In this document: piece after piece, positions 8,301 through 11,079 of the stretch
Position numbering within the stretch: the first letter of the stretch is position 1
How the letters are laid out: every line of letters starts with the position of its first letter
Origin: JBBQSU01 sp038234815
Lineage (GTDB): Bacteria > Planctomycetota > Phycisphaerae > Tepidisphaerales > Tepidisphaeraceae
Length of the DNA: 11,079 nt
Assembly (NCBI GenBank): GCA_038234815.1
Contig: JBBQSU010000113.1
Location: 1-11,079 of the forward strand
Reading direction: 5' to 3'
Position numbers and translations under genes: made by a program
Notes under the pieces: model-generated
Databases searched by the model: none
Told to the model about the DNA's origin: nothing
What the model saw: only the letters and a program-made list of their open reading frames with translations

Positions 8301-8752
8301 TTGGCGGCTTTGCGGACTTCGGCCAGATCGCTGATTGCGCCTTCGCTGCCTGGAACCGTCGGCACCGAAGCCTTGGCGGCTAGTCGCTTGGCGGCGGTCT
8401 TGTCGCCGAACGCTTCGAGCATCTCGGCCGAGGGACCGATGAACTCAATCGCGTTTTCCTTGCAGGCTCGGGCGAAATGTGAATTTTCGCTGAGAAATCC
8501 GTAACCGGGGTGAATGGCATCGACGCCGTGGTCCTTGGCGACGGCGATGATGGCCTCGATATTCAGATATCCCTTGACGGGCATACCCCCGTCGGGGGGG
8601 CCGATCATATAGGACTCATCGGACTTGAACCGATGCAATGCGAACCGATCTTCGTGAGTATAAATCGAGACCGTTTGCAATCCCAATTCGGTTGCGGCCC
8701 GAAAAACCCGGATGGCAATTTCACTTCGATTGGCTACCAGCAATTTGCGCAT
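5300..8752 (-). CDS. pyc: Pyruvate carboxylase, full length
   Basis: At 1150 residues this has the usual single-chain length and domain order. It makes oxaloacetate from pyruvate, bicarbonate and ATP to refill the TCA cycle and feed gluconeogenesis. The biotin carboxylase domain (about 1-455) starts KLLVANRSEIAIRV, with the glycine-rich ATP loop FGGGGRGM (163-170) and EVNPRVQVEH (291-300). The carboxyltransferase domain (about 530-820) has FTDTTMRDAHQSLLATR (537-553), giving metal ligands Asp539 and, in HFHTHD, His743 and His745, plus Lys714 of GIKDMAG as the probable carbamylated lysine. After a linker and tetramerisation region, the biotin carrier domain (about 1084-1150) has AMKM with biotinylated Lys1116. 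All key residues are intact. The biotin ligase follows by ATGA overlap. A promoter candidate lies about 60 bases upstream; no clear Shine-Dalgarno precedes ATG 8752. Confidence 0.98.
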   Translation of the reverse strand: MRKLLVANRSEIAIRVFRAATELGLQTVSIYTHEDRFALHRFKSDESYMIGPPDGGMPVKGYLNIEAIIAVAKDHGVDAIHPGYGFLSENSHFARACKENAIEFIGPSAEMLEAFGDKTAAKRLAAKASVPTVPGSEGAISDLAEVRKAAKEVGYPIILKASFGGGGRGMRVVRKPEELASKLEEAQREAGGAFGRTEVFIERYIARAKHIEVQIMGDKHGNLVHLWERDCSVQRRHQKVVEIAPSVNLSEDLRRAICESAVRLTRAIHYYNACTVEYLVDADSGEFFFIEVNPRVQVEHTVTECVTGIDIVKTQILVAQGHKLHEAPIGIPAQAKITPRGYAMQCRITTEDPENHFIPDYGRLSTYRSSAGFGIRLDGGSAYGGAVITPYFDSLLVKCTAMGSTFSEAIKRMDRALREFRIRGVKTNIPFLENLILHPKFVAGDATTTFIDTTPELFNFRPKRDRATKILSYLGDVIVNSRPDVKGKFDPKKKLRKPEIPSYPVGVAPPPGTRNKLLELGPEAFCNWVRKQKRLMFTDTTMRDAHQSLLATRVRTYDMLHIADATAHLEKDLFSLEMWGGATFDTAMRFLQEDPWDRLAVLRGRIPNILLQMLLRASNAVGYTNYPDNVVREFVKRSAEAGMDVFRIFDSLNWTENMKVAVQTVREQTNSICEAAICYTGDILDPRRSKYSLKYYVKMARELVKMGTHILGIKDMAGLCKPYAAHMLVKALRDEVDVPIHFHTHDTSGVNASTLLRAADAGVDIVDGALASMSGLTSQPNLNSMVAAVKHTPRDSGLDVHQLNRLSDYWEAVREQYYPFEEGMKAGSAEVYDHEMPGGQYTNLRQQAKSLGLDGRWHEIADAYARVNEMFGDIVKVTPSSKVVGDLALFMVTNNLTATDVLAPKSKLNFPKSVVEMMQGMLGHPEDGWPRVLQKIILDSAGAKPLAGRPGQTMPKVDLKKARHELEKKIDRAPDENDLMSYLMYPQVFVDYDKLLRQYDNISLIPTPAFFYGLQNEEEVTVEIEPGKQLIVKFLTTSDPHEDGMRTVFFELNGQPREVRVEDRSMQGNLHKHPKADPDDPSEIAAPMPGKVSNVAVERGQTVKVGQRLLSIEAMKMETAVYSPRDAVVGDVLVKQGSVVTAKDLLVKLQ

Positions 8753-8783
8753 GAAGATTCCGCATCAGCAAGATGTTAAGAGG

Positions 8784-8801
8784 GCCGGCACCCGGGCCGG
8801 C
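8784..8801 (-). promoter_or_regulatory. GC-only hairpin in the pyruvate carboxylase leader
   Basis: GCCGGC (8784-8789) and GCCGGC (8796-8801) pair perfectly around a six-base loop, 31 bases upstream of ATG 8752. No T tract follows on either strand, so it is not a classic terminator. If the promoter at 8813-8840 is used, this stem lies very near the 5' end of the mRNA, where it could stabilise the transcript or tune translation. Confidence 0.4.
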
Positions 8802-8812
8802 TACGGGCAGGT

Positions 8813-8840
8813 ATTGTGGGCGAAGGGACGGGATTTTCAA
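8813..8840 (-). promoter_or_regulatory. Promoter candidate for pyruvate carboxylase/biotin ligase
   Basis: On the minus strand, TTGAAA (8840-8835, 5 of 6 to TTGACA) is followed after 16 bases by CACAAT (8818-8813, 4 of 6 to TATAAT). Transcription would start near 8806 and give a leader of about 54 bases. The -35 match is good and the -10 moderate; judged by eye only. Confidence 0.4.
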
Positions 8841-8951
8841 GCTGGCTCAATCGTCTCAGTGTCCCATCGCGGTGTTAAGTGGCCAGGCGCGCACGCCCGA
8901 CCCATGTGAAAATGGTCGTGTCGCTAAGGCGCATGTTCGCCGCCGCGGGCT

Positions 8952-9067
8952 GTTAGCTCTTGTCCCCGGGTGATGGCCTACCATACCGCCCCGAGTGGGC
9001 TAACGTCGCGGGAGAATTCGAGGACGTGCGGCGACGCGAGCGCGGCATGATCTTTTTAGTCGCCGCA
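8952..9067. repeat. Three abutting inverted repeats (possible structured RNA)
   Basis: Three stems follow end to end. GTTAGC (8952-8957) pairs with GCTAAC (8999-9004) and encloses the small hairpin ATGG-CCTA-CCAT. ACGTC (9003-9007) pairs with GACGT (9023-9027). TGCGGCGAC (9027-9035) pairs with GTCGCCGCA (9059-9067), a perfect 9-bp stem with a 23-base loop. Neither strand shows a terminator-like T tract directly after the last stem. It matches no RNA family I recognise. Confidence 0.35.
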
Positions 9068-9350
9068 GACAACTCCAAACCAGCGCGTTGACCGGGAGTG
9101 CAATTGCCGCAAAACGTCGCCCTACTTTGCCGAGAGAACGCACTGACGACTTCAGCTTTCGGCTATCATGCGCCCAGTGCTGCAACAGCTGCCGTTGGAC
9201 GGCCTAATTTGGACAGCGGCGAATCTGTTGGTTGATCCGCGGTGATAGGGATCCGGTACAGTGGGCAGCGTTGCTCTCCATCAGCCCGTCACTCCGGGGG
9301 CAAGGAGAATCGGAAATCAGCAAGAGAGGTCTGCCACGGAACAAAGCCGC

Positions 9351-9545
9351 TCAAGCGCAAGCCACGGTCACAAGGTTGCGCGTCCCGATGAAGATCATCT
9401 GCCCCGCCGTCGAGGCCAGCATGAGACCGCTAAGCTTGGAAAGCAGGGCCGAGGCCTGTCCGTCGGCCACAAAGCCCGCAACCCGCGACCGCCAGCCTGT
9501 GCGAACCGAAGGTATGCTGCTTCCCCCAAACTTTGGGCACGCGTG
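9351..9545 (-). pseudogene. Orphan coding-like frame, possible gene remnant
   Basis: The minus-strand frame between stops at 9546-9548 (TAG) and 9351-9353 (TGA) is open for 64 codons. Its second half reads like a real hydrophobic protein tail, with stretches such as ALLSKLSGLMLASTAGQ and MIFIGTRNLVTVACA, and most codons end in G or C as in the neighbouring genes. No ATG lies near its beginning and no ribosome binding site is seen. It could be the end of a decayed gene or a chance frame; I cannot name a family. Confidence 0.25.
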
Positions 9546-9552
9546 CTATAGG
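9544..9552 (+). promoter_or_regulatory. Extended -10 element, possible tRNA promoter
   Basis: TGCTATAGG fits the extended -10 pattern TGnTATAAT (TATAGG, 4 of 6 in the hexamer) on the plus strand, about 64 bases before the tRNA. No matching -35 is found at normal spacing, so support is weak. Confidence 0.25.
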
Positions 9553-9615
9553 ACTGCCGCATGACAGAACATAGACAACCCCCCGGCGGGGCAGTACATT
9601 CGCATGGGTGCCCGG

Positions 9616-9689
9616 GTTCCCTTAGCTCAATTGGATAGAGCGTCGGCCTCCGAAGCCGAAGGTTGTAGGTTCGAGCCCTACAGGGAACA
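9616..9689 (+). tRNA. tRNA-Arg (anticodon CCG)
   Basis: A complete 74-base cloverleaf. The acceptor stem GTTCCCT/AGGGAAC (9616-9622 with 9682-9688) is perfect and followed by discriminator A at 9689. The D stem is GCTC/GAGC, the anticodon stem TCGGC/GCCGA encloses loop CTCCGAA, and the T stem GTAGG/CCTAC encloses TTCGAGC. The anticodon CCG reads CGG (Arg). The CCA end is not encoded, so it must be added by nucleotidyltransferase. It is the only gene on the plus strand and lies at the edge between core metabolic genes and accessory-looking DNA, a typical integration site for mobile elements. Confidence 0.97.
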
Positions 9690-9748
9690 TTAAAAACCTA
9701 GGAAAAGCACGAAAACGCAAGCCAGCCGACAATTGAAATTCTGTGCAT

Positions 9749-9765
9749 CCTACACCTGTCCTACA
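9749..9765. repeat. CCTACA direct repeat downstream of tRNA-Arg
   Basis: CCTACA occurs at 9749-9754 and 9760-9765, an 11-base step centre to centre, about one helical turn. The same hexamer occurs in the 3' half of the tRNA T arm (9677-9682) and, inverted, in its 5' half (9664-9669). This layout could serve as recombinase arm sites next to a tRNA attachment site, but no integrase gene is in the window. Confidence 0.3.
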
Positions 9766-9775
9766 ATCCCCGACA

Positions 9776-10393
9776 TCATCCGAACCGCGCCATAAGCCGC
9801 TGGCGCTCCATAAGAAACTCGTCCATCAAGTCCCGCTCGACCACCTTCCGTTCAATGGTCATCCGTCTAATTTCCGCTCGGGCTTCGCCATGAAGACCAA
9901 TCCACCACCGCCAGGCGAAAGAATCTTCGGGGGCGCATCGCTGGCCCTGCTCAGCCGCCCACGAATTGCCTTTGCCCTGAATCCCCATCCGGTGGTATTC
10001 GATCCACTGGTCGGTCGTGATGTGGAAGCCCTTGTTGGTCAGTTCGATGAATTCTTTGCGGTCCGCGTCGTTCAGGTAACTGCCGTCGGCGTCCTTCACC
10101 CCGAGTTCCTGCGCGTGCGCAATGGCAAACATCGACGCATCCAACTGCGCCTTCTTCGATTCCTCCCGCGTCGGGGCACCCGCCGCCAGGCTCAGTTTTT
10201 TGGCGTAGATATCGGCCGCCCCCAGTGCCGCGTAACGGTTGCCACCACCGAACATCTTCAGTTCGGCGATCAGCACGTCGGCAATCGCGCCCGCCTCTAT
10301 CGGCGTGAGCTTGTCCAGCAGCATGGCGCGTATCTTCGCGGCCCGGACTGCTTCCTGCGTGTCGTTAGAAACGTGAGTTAACGATTTGTTCAT
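9776..10393 (-). CDS. Hypothetical protein, 205 residues
   Basis: I do not recognise the family. The start ATG 10393 has AAAGG eight bases upstream, which supports it. The protein is mostly helical and charged with no signal peptide or membrane segment. Residues 1-70 include LTPIEAGAIADVLIAELKMF (29-48) and GGNRYAALGAADIYAKK (50-66). The middle has a hydrophilic stretch, DADGSYLNDADRKEFIELTN (101-120). A Trp-rich patch FAWRWWIGLHGEA (159-171) precedes a strongly charged helix to the C-terminus (about 172-205, ERKVVERDLMDEFLMERQRL), possibly a coiled coil. It stands alone between the tRNA and a transposase fragment, so an accessory or mobile-element origin is likely. The antisense frame over the same bases is judged a shadow. 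Confidence 0.7.
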   Translation of the reverse strand: MNKSLTHVSNDTQEAVRAAKIRAMLLDKLTPIEAGAIADVLIAELKMFGGGNRYAALGAADIYAKKLSLAAGAPTREESKKAQLDASMFAIAHAQELGVKDADGSYLNDADRKEFIELTNKGFHITTDQWIEYHRMGIQGKGNSWAAEQGQRCAPEDSFAWRWWIGLHGEARAEIRRMTIERKVVERDLMDEFLMERQRLMARFG

Positions 10394-10492
10394 TTTTCAA
10401 ACCTTTCGGCCGGGTAGCGGATATGTAGTCCGCTTCGGCAACGTTGTACCTCTCGGTCATTGCTACGCTTACGGCTCCAGCCGCGCGTTTTG

Positions 10493-10510
10493 TGTCACTT
10501 CACTTGTCAC
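10493..10510. repeat. TGTCAC direct repeat upstream of the hypothetical gene
   Basis: TGTCAC occurs at 10493-10498 and 10505-10510, a 12-base period, about 100 bases upstream of ATG 10393. It may be a regulator or recombinase binding site; chance is not excluded for a hexamer pair. Confidence 0.25.
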
Positions 10511-10521
10511 GAAACTGGGTT

Positions 10522-10570
10522 TTCAATGTTTTGAACATTCAAACCCTCGGTAGATTCAATGCTTTCAAAA
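10522..10570. promoter_or_regulatory. Cluster of TTCAA/TTGAA dyads, operator-like
   Basis: AATGTT-TTG-AACATT (10525-10539) and TTTGAA-CA-TTCAAA (10530-10543) are overlapping perfect dyads. TTCAATGTTTTGAA (10522-10535) is repeated imperfectly as TTCAATGCTTTCAA (10555-10568). The AT-rich block lies in GC-rich DNA 130-180 bases upstream of the hypothetical gene on the minus strand. The arrangement resembles an operator for a dimeric regulator; no regulator gene is in view. Confidence 0.4.
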
Positions 10571-10917
10571 GTCTCGGACCTCATTGGCTAAGGGGGGGGC
10601 GATGATGGGGAACACTTCCCGACCATCCATGACGCGCGTCCTTTCTCCCGCTCATGGGCAGTAGCCGCGAAGTCATTGACCGCGCCCACTTCTTGCGGCC
10701 CACCTTGAACCTTGCCAGCTTTCGTTCCTTCGGAAATCCCAATAGGCGCCACGCTGGCGCGTTTTCGCCGGCGGGGCGGCTTTGGGGTCAATCGGCGATT
10801 GGCGTCTGCGGTATCACCGGGCATTAAGGTCGTTGTGTCCCTTTTGTGGTTTGTTGATTCGGTCGCGCATCAGAATGGCCCCCCGTTGTCAACCTGCGGC
10901 CTCACCACGTCGATAAA

Positions 10918-10943
10918 GGGCGTGCCCGTTTTTTCGGGGCAGC
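10918..10943. repeat. Possible insertion-sequence terminus
   Basis: The sequence GGGCGTGCCCGTTTTTTCGG and the bases after it lie about 30 bases beyond the transposase stop codon, where an element end is expected. From memory, ISKra4-like elements have similar GGGyGTGCCC...TTTTCCGG ends. Proof would need the other terminus, which lies outside the window. Confidence 0.35.
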
Positions 10944-10972
10944 CGTTAATTCTTGTGCGCAAATGCGTTGGC

Positions 10973-11079
10973 CTAGTAACGGTCCCATAGGCCGGTGCTT
11001 TGGTATAACGCCTCCAACGCCATCATCGCTTCGGCGTTGTCCATGTCCCAGCGGCGGCCCCGGCCTTTGATCCGATCCG
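10973..11079 (-). CDS. Transposase, C-terminal end (cut by right edge), ISKra4-like
   Basis: The minus-strand frame is open from the right edge to TAG at 10973-10975 and encodes 34 residues: DRIKGRGRRWDMDNAEAMMA (1-20), then LEALYQSTGLWDRY. The pattern R(I/M)KGxGxxW...(A)EA(M/I)LxLxALY...WD.Y is the usual C-terminus of ISKra4-like and related transposases, known from family memory. Only the tail is visible, so intactness cannot be judged. The stop lies about 30 bases from a possible element terminus. Confidence 0.65.
   Translation of the reverse strand, partial: DRIKGRGRRWDMDNAEAMMALEALYQSTGLWDRY

Larger units (their letters stand above)
8753..9615. other. Gene-poor interval between pyruvate carboxylase and tRNA-Arg
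   Basis: About 860 bases with no intact gene I can support on either strand. It holds the pyruvate carboxylase promoter and leader hairpin (8784-8840), a group of three adjoining inverted repeats (8952-9067), an orphan frame that may be a decayed gene (9351-9545), and a weak extended -10 (9544-9552) ahead of the tRNA. The longer open frames here have Arg/Ser/Pro-rich, low-order translations and no ribosome binding sites. Confidence 0.6.
10394..10972. other. Gene-poor interval between the hypothetical gene and the transposase end
   Basis: About 580 bases without a gene I can support. It contains the TGTCAC repeat, the TTCAA/TTGAA dyad cluster, a run of eight G (10592-10599) and a possible insertion-sequence terminus (10918-10943). 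A minus-strand frame of 78 codons (10824 to 10588) is Arg/Pro-rich and lacks a ribosome binding site at the normal distance, so it is not called. Confidence 0.5.

Noticed and set aside
9232..9564. Plus-strand open frames in two registers
   Set aside because: The translations are Arg/Ser/Pro-rich without motifs, and the two overlapping frames look like chance open reading in GC-rich DNA.
9743..10381. Plus-strand open frame of 212 codons
   Set aside because: It overlaps the 205-residue minus-strand gene almost completely. The minus-strand frame has a ribosome binding site and helix-like composition; this one does not.
10588..10824. Minus-strand open frame of 78 codons
   Set aside because: Arg/Pro-rich low-complexity translation, no ribosome binding site at normal distance, no recognisable motif.
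10712..10990. Plus-strand open frame of 92 codons beginning with TTG
   Set aside because: It crosses the possible element terminus and the transposase stop on the other strand, and has no ribosome binding site.
1..11079. CRISPR array, rRNA, riboswitch or toxin-antitoxin module
   Set aside because: No regularly spaced repeats, rRNA signatures, known riboswitch cores or paired small genes were seen on either strand.

Overview
The window looks like chromosomal DNA of a GC-rich bacterium with weak Shine-Dalgarno signals. A Planctomycetota-type genome is my best guess, but it is an inference. The clues are a Gfo/Idh/MocA oxidoreductase, an unusual methyltransferase/acyltransferase fusion, a tRNA gene without an encoded CCA end, and a transposase tail of the ISKra4-like kind. 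No single marker settles the taxonomy.

Positions 1-8752 hold six genes, all on the minus strand, so transcription runs right to left. The first is a full-length pyruvate carboxylase (8752 to 5300). A biotin-protein ligase (5303 to 4422) follows through an ATGA overlap, so the enzyme that needs biotin and the enzyme that attaches it are probably translationally coupled. A likely internal promoter (4387-4415) then starts a second unit. It contains a small lipoprotein alpha/beta hydrolase (4353 to 3715) and a 641-residue membrane protein (3722 to 1797), whose start overlaps the hydrolase stop by 8 bases. The membrane protein joins an isoprenylcysteine-methyltransferase-like domain to a condensation/acyltransferase-like domain. 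This pair is the most interesting part of the window and suggests uncharacterised lipid or ester chemistry at the membrane. Next come a Gfo/Idh/MocA oxidoreductase (1725 to 505), whose ribosome binding site sits in a small hairpin, and the N-terminal part of an ABC-F ATPase (460 to the left edge).

Positions 8753-9615 contain no convincing intact gene. They hold a plausible pyruvate carboxylase promoter with a leader hairpin, three abutting inverted repeats (8952-9067), and an orphan reading frame that may be a gene remnant (9351-9545). A clear tRNA-Arg(CCG) lies at 9616-9689 on the plus strand.

To the right of the tRNA the content looks accessory. There are short direct repeats just downstream of the tRNA, a 205-residue protein of unknown function (10393 to 9776, minus), a cluster of TTCAA/TTGAA dyads upstream of it, and at the right edge the C-terminal end of a transposase with a possible element terminus. 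The tRNA may mark the border of an integrated region, but no integrase is visible in the window.
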